Below the pieces are notes generated by a model. The model was not told the DNA's origin, ran no database searches, and was given only the letters and a program-made list of their open reading frames with translations. Of a stretch of DNA of 64,000 bases, positions 36,556-47,950 are shown in pieces. The DNA is from Acarospora socialis (taxonomy: Eukaryota; Ascomycota; Lecanoromycetes; Acarosporales; Acarosporaceae), in contig JAMYGW020000003.1 of NCBI GenBank assembly GCA_025617375.2, positions 1,860,001 to 1,924,000 of the forward strand, given 5' to 3'. Both the position numbers and the translations under genes were made by a program. How positions within the stretch are numbered: the stretch's first letter is position 1; each line of letters starts with the position of its first letter.

Positions 36556-37929
36556 TCATTTGTTATCTTTCTTAGAAAAATAAGCAGCACACTTCTCTTT
36601 ATATATCTTCAACTGCTTCATCTTCATCTGTTTTATTGACTTCATCTCTGTTCACATCTCATCATCAAGCAACTCAACATTAACACTGCTGTCATGTAGT
36701 GCAGCTCAATAGATGATATTTATATCAAAGCTCTTTTTTACTTCATAATCAAATCAAAAATGTCTAATTCTTTCTGAGTCACATATTCAGACAGAAAGAC
36801 ATAACTTATTGAGTTGTCTCTTTCTTGATTCTGATTTTGCTTTCACTCATTTCAATGCTCACAAGAACTGCTTAATTTTGAGCTCATAGTGAGTCAAGAA
36901 TTCTTTCATAGTGCAGTGTTTAAGTCACATATTCAACTCTAATAACAGCAGTCATCAGAGTGAGTCATATGTGAATTGAGTCAATATGATGTTTGTAAAC
37001 TTGAAATTTAGCATAGTGATAATCTGAAGAGTTTTCAGATTCATAAGTATATTCAAAGATTGTAAGTCATCACAGAAGAATTTGAACAGATCAGTGTTTT
37101 TGATGTAGTACTGTGAAATAAGTTACTTAAATTAATAATGAACAATAAATTGCTTCTGAGTATCTTTCAAGTCATTAACAAGATTGTACTGAATTCAAAG
37201 ATGAATCAAGTGTTTATTCACAAGATTCTGAAAGTATTTGTTTACAGATGCAAATTGTGCTGTAAAAAATTTATTGATAGAGTAGTTTGAGACAGTTATC
37301 AACTCATTTATGTTGTATGTTAAAAATCTTCTAATAACAAATCATGAATTTGAAGTGAGATTCTCTGAGATAGCTTCAACTTTAATAAAATCAAGCTCAG
37401 AAAACTAAATCATGTAATTAATAATTTGATCATAAACAATATTCAGTGTTGTGTTATCAATGTCTGAATTTAGAATCATGTTCTTTTGATTGTTTTCAGT
37501 CAGTTACTTTAAGATAGTCAATAACTGTGTTTTATCAACATAATTCATGATGATAAATGACTCTAGTTGTTGTGAACTCTTTTTAGTTAAGTTTTAGTTG
37601 ATCATCTGAGAGAGAAAAATGATGATGTTTTAACTGAGATATTTCATGAACTGAATCTCATTCACAATCTTTTCATTTCTAAGAGCTGTAGCTGTGTGTT
37701 CTGATTTTGAGAATCAAATAATGATGTTCAGTTCTTCATCACTGAATCTGATGCAGATGCTGAGATTGAAGAAATTCTTAAGATAATTAACAAATTCTCT
37801 GACTTTATCTTTCTTTCAGTGTTCAGCAACAAAAGTTACTATTTCATCATTTAAAGTGAAGATCTTTTTCAATCAAGCTTTTCATTCATCATCATCATCA
37901 ATCTCAGCTATCTCATCAAAAACAGTCAT
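36556..37929 (-). pseudogene. APH-like phosphotransferase family gene, degenerate
   Basis: A minus-strand frame of 458 codons, start (ATG 37929) to stop, has no frameshift. Features of the fungal aminoglycoside-phosphotransferase-like kinase family are readable. The catalytic stretch is FKFFCDDLQ at about residue 285, followed by NILMNLKTLQIITM and NFKFTNII (Asp-Phe-Glu-Phe expected). Next comes QFTYD, then the family-typical end FLTHYELKIKQFL and MKSIKQMKMKQLKIYKEKC. The length is usual for the family. In-frame stops stand where Trp or Arg is expected. Such genes are multi-copy in many ascomycetes and their substrates are mostly unknown. The open stretch at 37916-38143 upstream is in another frame and may be 5' sequence. 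Confidence 0.75.
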
Positions 37930-39190
37930 TTTCACAGCAATGTTGAGTCAACTGATGACATAATTGAGTGAGAATGTCTTTTGTTGAAGTGTGTTGAGAA
38001 ACTGAGATGCAACTGAACAAAATGACTGAAAAGATAGCAGAACTAATTATGAAGATAGAAAAGATGAAAAGATCAGCACTCTTGATGCATGACTCATTAG
38101 TGACAATGCATTTTTCATGTTTCATTGAAACACTCTCATTCAATCAATTATAGCTGTTCATCTTATGTCTTAATGTGCACTCTTTTAATAAATGATTTTC
38201 AGTCATATTCACAAAAGTGTAAACAGTTGTTCAGCAGTTCTTAAGCACTTCAGCAACACACTTTGATGTATTAATGTGAGAATTGTGATCATTTGACAGC
38301 TTTTCAGCTGCAGTTCAGAGTAATGATCAGTGATCTTTCTTATTTCAGTGAGCTCAAGTCATCTGAGTTTAGTCTCATATTGATGTGATGACTATATTTA
38401 ATCAAGAAGTCACATAAGAACTTTAATCAAATCAAACTGATCTGAGAACAATGTTAAGAATTTTGAGTCTGTGCAAAAATATTTTTCATGAGATATACTG
38501 ATAATGTGTACTTCACACACTGACATTCTGAAATGAACTATTCAGAAATGCACAAGATTGTTGTTCAATCAAGTCAGTAAATAATAACACATAAATAACA
38601 GAATGCAGATCATCAGAAATGTCAAATACTATTCATAAAAGCTAAGATCTAAAATCTAATCTTAAGTTTGTGCATTTCTTAACCTCATCTCTGTGCTAGT
38701 GAGATATTATAAAATAATGAGGAAAAAAAGCAGAATATACTCTGTAAGTCACAAGCATCATGCTGTTTTGTCAATTCATCTCTGAAATGTGTCATATGAC
38801 AAAAAGAGTGTTATTGAATGATGTATTTCTTTTGTTTAGTCTATTACTTCTGAAGAACCCTGTTATTGTTCTTTAATCACAAAATTGAGATTGATTAATA
38901 ATGAGCATCAAGAGAGATTGTTAATCTCATTCATGATGAAATTGTCAATTGAAACATCACACTGAAGTATATTGATCTATATGTGTAAAGACTCATATTC
39001 TTCAATACAATTGTTATAATTAAACTCTAGATCTTCACTTACCTGACTACTTACCTGATCATGTCTATTCACTTAGATCTTATATATCTTCAGTGCAGTA
39101 AGTATGGTGATTGAAGAGCTTGTCTTGTAAACAGTCTTTTCAAATGATGACATAACAATACACTTTATTCTGTATTGCAGAACTTCTTTT
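37930..39190. other. unrecognised stretch
   Basis: Apart from the short minus-strand open stretch at 37916-38143, I see no coherent reading frame. Nothing else is supported. Confidence 0.3.
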
Positions 39191-39868
39191 ATCTTTGATT
39201 GAAGAGCTTGAGCATGTGTGCTTGCTGAGTGAAAAAAGCTTCATTTTCAGTGTTCAGATTGAGAATTGCACTTCTTCTTTGATTTTCTGAGTTGTCACTT
39301 GATCTCATCTTTGTGAGTAAAGAATATGTTGAGAATTGTGTTCTGTGAGCTGACAGAACTAATGTCTTTCACTAGTGCAGTTATGAACTCAGCATTTGAC
39401 TGCTGTGAGAGAGAAGTCTTTAACTCTTGTGAAAGATCAGGTTTGAGATGATATGAAAATTGCTGTTTCAATTATTGTAGACTCTGATGCTTCAGCAGAT
39501 CTATGAGCTGATTCATTTAATGTCTTTGCTGATTCATCTTCTGCTTGTGCTGGTTGTCATGTTGTTTGAGTTGTTCTTTTAGTTGCTCAATCTTTTGCTG
39601 TAGCAGTCTTTGACTTTCAAGCAAAGAAAGCACTATCTAAGCTTTATCAGTCTTCATTGTCTCATATTGCTGACAATAATTTGAGTGAATAAAGTTCATA
39701 CATCTTATCTGTACATTGATGAATCAAGTTTGCACTTTGACAAAGATAATCAACTTGAAGCAGTGAGTTTGTCACTTCACACATACAAGACTTGAACCAT
39801 TCTACCTTCTAGTCAAAAAACAAGCTCAAAAAATACATGCAGAGTTTGAGACTTTTACTAGGGGCCAT
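39191..39868 (-). pseudogene. unrecognised minus-strand gene with coiled coil
   Basis: A possible start, ATG 39868, opens the reading MAPSKSLKLCMYFL, then CMCEVTNSLLQVDYLCQ and CTDKMYELYSL. Further down, in another frame, a Gln-rich helix (KIEQLKEQLKQHDNQHKQ) is clear near 39545-39600. It is followed by LKPDLSQELKTSLSQQSN near 39410-39460. A frame change or an intron is needed to join the parts. The composition resembles a structural or Gag-like coiled-coil protein, but I cannot name it. Confidence 0.4.
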
Positions 39869-40190
39869 CTTGACAGAAATTGAAACCTCATCTTATGTCA
39901 GCAAGAAGTCATCTTTCATCTTGCTTAGTTAGAAAGATGTCTTCTCACCTTGTTGATCATTGAACAAGTGAGTGACACAATCAACTTCAAACATCATCTT
40001 ATGCTCACCAATACCAGAAGCATTTCATAAAGCAGACCAACACAATGACCAACTACAAGCAAAATTGATCTCAGAAATTTCATTTTGCAAGCAAACTTTA
40101 CCTGTGCTTAAATACAGTCCAGAAACCATTCTCTGACACTCAAAGTTATACAAAGCAAAGAGAGTCTCAAGCTCTTATCTGTTAGGTCAC
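39760..40190. other. less-mutated island with retained CC and GG
   Basis: This stretch keeps CC and GG pairs that are rare elsewhere, for example AGGGGCCATC at 39860-39869, and several ACC and CCA. It covers the possible start of the minus-strand gene above and its upstream region. On the minus strand the upper end reads TGACCTAACAGATAAGAGC. That vaguely resembles a tRNA A box, but no tRNA fold follows. It may be newer sequence or the edge of mutated duplicates. Confidence 0.4.
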
Positions 40191-40199
40191 TGTACTTCT

Positions 40200-43100
40200 A
40201 TTTGAAGCTTCAAAGACAAGATTGTGATTCAGTTAGTATGAAAGAACTTTCAGTCAGTGACTTTAAATGTTGAGAATGTCATGTGTGAAATCAAGACAAC
40301 TAATGATCATGAATTACAACATTAAAAGCATGACTTCACTCATCTTAACTCAGACAACTGACTTTCTATCTCACTTCAAAGTATTGCTTGTAGAAGACTC
40401 TCTTCATTATAGTAAACATTTCTTTGAAATTGAAGTGAGTTCTGTTCAGATTCTGCCTTGCAAATCTTTCATTTGTCTGTGAGAGCATTCATATATGAGC
40501 TGGGAAAAGTTGAGTTTCAAGAAAATTACTTGAAACTTTGAGTAGCAGCCACAGTGCATGTAATAATGTCTCTTCATATTAAGAAGCAGCAATTGTTCTC
40601 AGACATCAAACATTTATTTTGTCTCTTGCACTGAGTGTCTTTGCAACTCTGCAATCTCATCATTGAGTATGTTAAGATGAATAGCAGATGAACTATTTTC
40701 ACTGTTTATAACATTTATACAGCTACTTATATTCTGCAGATAATAGTCACTCTCATTATTGTCATATTTGCTGTTGTTTTTCTTCTTTTCAAAGAATATT
40801 CTTAATCAGACACACTTCTGAATTGACTGTACATTCTTGTATACAATCATTTTTACTCTTTAATCATTTTCTGCATCATCTTTCAAGAATCAATAGCTCA
40901 CTCATTATAGCTACTCTTCAGCTTAGTACAATAACACAAGATTTTCTGTCTTGCTTCAGTTACATGAGTAATGCACATAGAAATTTGTCTGTTCATCAAA
41001 TCTTCTATGCAGCAGCATTAACAGAGAACTCAAATTTATTTAAGAAAACATTGACACAGCAAGACACATTTTCCATATAGATCTAGTTCTACTTCATTTA
41101 CTGATCATTTAAAAACTTTGAAAGTATGACTGAAGATGAAGTAACTCAAATTGATAATATTGCACATAATGATCAGATACTCAAGAAAAAGACAATACAA
41201 TTGATAGAAGATCTTAAGACTTGCAATGATACATTATTCACTAAATGCTATTTAGACTGACAAGAATGTTGTTTTAAACTCTAAAAAGACTGTTGAGACA
41301 GATTTTGAAACAGTGAACTTGTCAGTTTGTGCAGTTCTTATCAAAAAACACAGCACTGCAGAAACTATCAGAGTCTTTAGTGAACAGATGATGAATATAG
41401 TGACAGATTTGATGTAAGAGACTGAGTTCATTATTATTGTCATAAAGTCTGATAAAGATTGCAGATTGTTTGAAAATCTATTACTGCAATACTTTTGTTG
41501 ACACACTTCTTGAGATGAGCATGTGCTTAATTAATGTTTCACTTAATCAAAGAGAGAATTCAATTTTCACAGTCAATTCAAGAGATAAATTCAATTTAAT
41601 CTCAATGAATAGTAACAGAACCCCAAACAGTGAACAAATCATTTGTAGATTTGAACAGCTAGCTTGATATTGATGAAGAAAGCTGAGAAGATCTATGATC
41701 TTAAGATTTAAAACTGATTTAAGTGATTGATTTTCATGTTCATTTAAAATTGTGTCATTGTCTGCTTGCAATAGACTTTTCTTTGCTATGAATGAGAAAT
41801 CAGTTATTGAGTATGAGAGATTTACATATATCTAGTGATTGATTTGCTACTTAAATATGTGAGTGTGAAATATCTAAATTTGTAGCATAATGTTGTTCAT
41901 CAAAGACTGACATAGAACTCTCAAATGAATGAGTGTGCTTGTATGATGATGAATTTTGCTTTATTGTGAATCAGTCAGTAAATGATGTCATTCAAAGTAA
42001 AAAAGTCTTGATATCAATGATACTAGAGATCTCAAAGTGCTGATGTTTGCAACTCATAACAATCAAAACATTGATTTTACAAAGTTCTGTCACAGTTAAG
42101 TTAACTTAATGTAAATATAAAAGATAATCATCTTCTTCTGCACATCTGTTGCACTCACTGAAGATAGAATAGTTAAACTTTGATCTTAACTGACTAAGCA
42201 GCATCAATTTTCTTTGAGACAGAAATGAGACTTAGCTTATCTGCAGTCAACTGATTATTCTTTAAATCAGTTTAACAGTTTTCTGATGAACTCTGAACTG
42301 AGTAAGTCAGTTTTATTCATCAGTGATTGAAAACAGAACACACTTTCAACACAAGAATGTTTCTCTGACAGTTTAATCTCTGCAATACAATGTTTCTTGT
42401 GTTCATATCATTGTATCTTGACTTTATGATAGTCTAAAACATTAGTTAACAGCTAATCAATCTGATGAGCAGTCACAACATAAATCTTCTAGAAACAACT
42501 TTGTATTTACTCATCTTGATAAATTCATCACAACTTTTCTTATTTAATTCTGTGCAATTCAGTCAGAAAAAAGAAATTAATAATTCAAATAATTCTTCAC
42601 ACTATGCAGAAGTCAGCTGAACTCTTCAGCTGAGAGTAAGATCAAATTTTTGAAAGATATGCTGCAGAATATTAAAGTTTGACAATTCAGCATTTGCAAT
42701 TTTGATCATTGTGATTTGGTTTGATCACTATGACTCTCACTTGTGAGAAACTTTCTTATGTTAAAGCTCATTCTTTGAACAGAGAACTCTCTCTCATGTT
42801 ATACAAAAGAAATAATTGTGTCAAGTCTTTTCTGAACAGCAATCTGTGTCAAGAGACTAGAAATTTTGTTGTGCATATTCTTGAACATAGTGTTGTTGAC
42901 ATTCTGAAATTTGAACAGTCTTTCACTTATTTCAATCAGCTTCTGACAGAACTCTTGTGATATTGCTGAAATCTTCACTTGTTGTGTCAGAAGCAATTCT
43001 GAATATCTTGAAGTTTGAAAGTAGAGAAAAAATGTGTTGTTGTTGAGCAAGTTGTGTGTTGACTTAAAAGTGAATGTGTCTTTTCTATGTTGAGATCAAG

Positions 43101-43794
43101 CATGATCATGTGAGATTGACAACACCACAAACACTAACTCAAGACAACTCACCCAATCACCATTCTTTTTCATGCTGAAATGACAGGTTAACCTAAGATA
43201 TTTGCTTCAAATTTCAGTTGCATTTATGCATACAACAGCAATATGAGTGTGGTAATTTTCAGCATCAAGAAATGAAAGTACAATGCAGATGACATGATCA
43301 AACATTTACAACAATTAACTACTGCATCTTCATCACTCTCTTCACTTCAATTTAGATGATCATTAAGATTGAGACATTTATGCATGATAATGACACAGCT
43401 GATGTGACTGTTCTCAGTGTCAAGAGAAAACAAACTATACACAAACTACATTCAAGACATTCAGAAGAAGAAGAGTTTCAGTTGAGTTCTTGAACATATA
43501 TATATAAGATCTACTTAACTTTACTTAAAGCTCTTCACTGCACACTTTGTCAGTCTACAATTCTTCATTTGTCACATCACAGTCTAGATTGATCACAGAT
43601 GCTGAAAATTTTTTATGAAACACAATTCATTGTTCTTCAATAATTCTATCTTCTTCTACATAACTGTTCTTTATATTCATTCATACTCAATGAAATGACA
43701 CTCAGAGATCTCTCTTCAACAATGTGTGTCTTTACACTTCTGCACTGTTCTCTGCACAGTTTTGAACTACTTATATACAAGTAGATGCTCAGTT
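40200..43794. other. unrecognised degenerate stretch
   Basis: A stop-broken minus-strand frame can be followed from the open stretch at 42799-43050 down to about 42100, with coding-like composition but no known motif. Short open stretches at 40267-40482, 40823-41080, 41252-41506 and 41547-41771 are not distinctive. Around 43100-43200 a few CC pairs are retained. A TATATATAAGA at 43499-43509 could be a promoter for the ATPase gene that follows. Confidence 0.3.
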
Positions 43795-46224
43795 CAAAGC
43801 TCATTTAACTGTTCAAGAACTTGTTGAAAGCTGCTCAAGCAGTTCAGATCATACTGACTTCAACTGAAGTTAATTAATTGATGAACAGTGAAGAGATGTT
43901 CAACAACAAAAAAAAGTCACAGACTAAAGTCTCAAAGCTAAAGTTCAGAATGATCAACAAAATGTGTGTTCTCTGCAAAGTGCAAGTCTGATTAAGCTAA
44001 AACTATTGTTATGCAGCTGAGATGAAAAGACATACAAATAAACAATAATAAAGTTCTTGATATTATCTGAAGAAGTGAATGAGCTGAATGAATATGTATT
44101 TGTTGTTTATGTGAGAATTGATAAGTCTGTCAACCTCTTTGCAGATTCATTTATCAATGATGATACTTTAGACAGAAAAATCAATGATTTCATCTTATAT
44201 ATCAATATTAAGTGCAAAGAATTGCAGAATATTGTCAGAACTATTCTGCAGAACATTAAGAAAATCTGTTTTGAGAATGATAAGTTCACAATACAGCTGT
44301 CTCTTTCACTTATTGAACATATAATAATGAATCTATTGCTAACTTAAACTCAGGTCAAACAAAATCTGCTGTATCATTATTTATTCAAACTAAAGATGTA
44401 CTGAAGTGACATAGATAAAAGTTCTTCAAGTTTTACATGTTTGCAACATCTCAATTTATTGATAGATTTCATCAAGCCAATGTACAAGTTCACTAATGAT
44501 TGTCTGCTTCCACTTCTGAGAACAGATTAAATTATATATGATCTGCTTTGAACTCTTTTTAAATTAATTATGATGATATACATGACTTGTCTGAGTACTA
44601 ACAAGTCAAGATGCATCAGATATGATTTCAAAGAAGAGAAAATGATGAATAATGAACTCAAATACTTTCACATGAATTGTTCTTATCTGAATTTTGATGA
44701 CAAAGTGTTTGATGAAGTCTTGACTGAGCTCATCATTCTAAAGTTTTGTGAAGCAAAGTGAATTGATTCACTTGAAGCTTTTTCTCTTCAATATCACTTG
44801 AACAAAGTGAAGATGAGAACAAATCTCATGAAATGTGATTGAACATTTGTATCTTTAATGAGAACTCATCATCATCAATATTGAGATCATGCATTCTACA
44901 TAAAGAGAAGCAAGTTGAACAGATTTTCTGTTGATGATTATATCATAATTGATGCTGTTTTATTCTGAGATATGAACTTCAACTATGTCAGATCACACAT
45001 TGACATATTGATCAGGCAGAATCTGTTGAGCAGTGATTGAATAATTATGAGAAGTTAGAACAGTTCAGCACAAAACTGAATCAAGAGCAATAACATTGAA
45101 TCAGAAACAATGATGAAAGATGAGTTACTTTTTTGCAGTTTAACTGTGTCAAGATGAAGTCTTAGCAACAAGCAATGAGATAAGTATTCTTCTATATAAC
45201 TAGCAGAATGTAAGCATTAAGTTGATATCTTGCATAGTTGAGTTTGTGATCACAGATATCAAGAATATTGAGTGAATTCTTCATTCTTTGCTCATCTCAC
45301 AATATCTTCTGAGCAAAAAAAAGTCATTCAGACTCTTGCTGAAGCTTATACAGAGTGAGCATCTGATTGCATATTTTATAATTTTGTAATCAGAAAAGAA
45401 CAAGATCTGATTGTTCTCTTGCAGTATATTATCTGATCATTAAGTTTATATCTTTGAATGACTGATTTACATCTTAATGAATCACTCAGTGTGAGTAAAA
45501 CTCTGACAGCTGAAGAAATATCTGAACATCTTCAATGTTCACTTTATTCAGTATGTCTTTTTTCTATCTAAACTGCACTATCTCTCTTCTGACTCTGTAG
45601 ATCTCTGCTAAAGAGCTAGATACAAATGTAAAAAGACTTGAAGAATAGCTTTCTCTCATCTTTCAACTTGCTGATCATTGAAAGAATCTTTTTTTGCTAA
45701 ATGAAGTGAATGTTTTTCTGAAGAAATGCTTGATTTATGATGTTCATTGTAATGTTCTCATCTTTGTGTTCTTACAAGAATTAGAATATTACTCAGAAAT
45801 TATGTTTCTCACTATCAACTGAATCAAGAAGATTGACAACACTATTGTGAGTTGAATACATCTGTCATTAAAGTATAAAGCTTTAGATTCAAACACAAGA
45901 ACAATTATCTGAGAGAGCTTTCTGAGCAAGACTGTCACAAACAAGAAAACAGCATGTTATAATTGCAAGAATCTTGACTTTCTAATGAGAAAGAAACTCA
46001 ATGATTAACAGATGAAGATTTTTGACTGACTGTTCAGACAGTGTTATACTGATGAATGTTTGCTTCAGATTAAGAATGTTGTTTTTATGACTCACACTTT
46101 AGCAACTCAAAAAGAAAATTAAGTGATCATTGCTCATCTGAAGATCACTATTGCTGTGATTAAGAACTTTAAATGTGATTTTTTAGAGATGAATCAAGTG
46201 AGCAATAGAGATTTGTATGTGTAG
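43795..46224 (+). pseudogene. AAA ATPase gene copy 1 (spliced, degenerate)
   Basis: This is a spliced fungal AAA-family ATPase with an N-terminal domain of the DUF7025 type. The first exon is weak (possible start ATG 43795). Exon 2 reads NELNEYVFVVYVRID, HLNLLIDFIK, IRYDFKEEKM and YLNFDDKVFDE. Three introns are visible: 43964-44016, 45424-45477 and 45551-45600 (GTATGT...TGTAG). Splicing the second gives IVLLHESLSVSKT, where IVLLHGPPGVGKT is expected. Walker B reads LFLLNEVNVF instead of LLDEAD. A C-terminal tail, LKITIAVIKNF, leads to TAG 46222-46224. Substitutions and stops make it inactive. The substrate is unknown; such genes are commonly multi-copy in ascomycetes. Confidence 0.82.
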
Positions 46225-47950
46225 TCATGTACAGTTATTTGCATTTCAATCAAATAGAGAAGACACTAAAACCACTGAGATTAGTAGTTGAGAAAGATCT
46301 GATAAATTTGTAAGTGATTTTCTGAGCTAAACAGATCAAAATTGTGCTTTCACAAACAGAGACTAGATGAAACAGTTATGACACATGCTTGTGCTTCAAA
46401 TTTCTATTCTTATTATTTGAGCATTAAGAAACAAGTGAATATCTTTTATCTTGTAACTTTTAAGCTGTTAATTGTGCAACAACATGTTTGACTCTGAGAA
46501 TCTGAAGTCAAAGCTTTTGTTGCTTATCTGCTCACATATTCTCAAAGATTCTCTTTTATTTTACATTTCTGCACTCTTTCTTCTGTCTTAAAACTCTTTA
46601 TTATAGAAATAAATCTGATTCATATTACACTTTCACAACTCTTCATGTTTCTTTCTCTGATATTGTAACAGTTTATTCTGCTGAACAAATTCTTTCAATT
46701 TTCTTTATTCACAATTTGTGAACTGACATTCAAAGCATTCTTTAAAAAATGATGAAAAATGCATATTCATATAACATCTGAGTTCAGCTTTGCACAAGAA
46801 AGAACACTTGAAAGTGCAAGACTTGAGAAAACAAAGATAAAATCTCTCAGATCTAGTTCTTTTGTATAGAGATATGATGATTTTTGAATTTTGTGACTGA
46901 GATTGAGCTCTCAAATTCAGATAATATTAGTTAAGATTGATGATCAGAGCAACAATAGAAGACATACTTCAAGACATCATAATAAAAGTAATTACTTTCT
47001 TCTTCAGTCTTCACAGCTGCAACTTTTCAAAGTATAGAATCATAATCTGCATTGTTTCTCAGACAACTAAAAACTGCAGAAGCAGACAGCAGATCAGTGA
47101 GCAATGTAAGTAAGATTTCACAGTGCAGCTTGAGTATAAGAATATTTAAAGATTCATGATTTCTACAACAAGAGTTGATGTAGTTGTAGCAGCTTGTATC
47201 ATTGATGATATTATCTTTGATAGATCAAGAAGTGCTAATTGCATTTGTCATAAGTGAAACACCATTGAAGTTTAGTGAGTCATCATCAACAGAGTCATTG
47301 ATAGTTAGTAGATTGTGAAGATCAGTCAATTGATATGTGAAACATGCATATGTTCTATTACTGATATAATCATCATAGAAGTTGTGAGTACTTTCACTGT
47401 TCAGAAAATAAGAATGAGCTCAAGTAAATACAAGTAAATCATTAACAGCTTGAGAAATCTTCATGATGAGCAAACAGTCATTTAGTATTCTCTCAAGTAC
47501 ATATTCTTGTGTTTCTCTGATCATTAATTCAACTAATATTATCTAAATTCAGAGCTTAATCTCAGTCACAATGTCTGAAAGTTGTTCTATCTTTGCACAA
47601 GAGAACTAGACTGAAAAGATGACAATCTTTGTTTTATTAAGTTTTGTACTTTTAAGAATTTTTTTTGGCACAAAGTCAATCTCAGACATCATATAAATAT
47701 TCATTTCTCATCATTTCTCAAAGAATGCTTTGAATGTCACTTTGTGAATTGTGAACAAAGAGAATTGAAAGAATTTGTTCAGCAAAACAAACTGTTACAA
47801 CTTCAAAAAAAGAAGCATAAAAAGTTCTAGAAGTCTAATACAGATCAGATTTATTTTTGTAATGAAGAGTTCTGCTTGCTTTAAAAATAAAGAAAGTGTG
47901 AAATTGAGAGAGAGAAAGTAAGCATGTTTATATTTAATAAGACAATTATA
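46225..47950. other. inverted-repeat region with a minus-strand degenerate gene
   Basis: Arms at about 46560-46920 and 47570-47930 are related in inverted orientation. Both encode, outward to opposite sides, a block of the type SSF-KECFEC, NCE, KEFVQQNKLLQ. Between them the minus strand reads a coding-like frame near 46970-47430 (YACFTYQLTDLHNLLTIND). The left copy is open at 46705-46914. I recognise no family. Confidence 0.55.

Noticed and set aside
40140-40190. tRNA or tRNA-derived SINE on the minus strand
   Set aside because: An A-box-like TGACCTAACAG is present but no matching B box or cloverleaf can be drawn.
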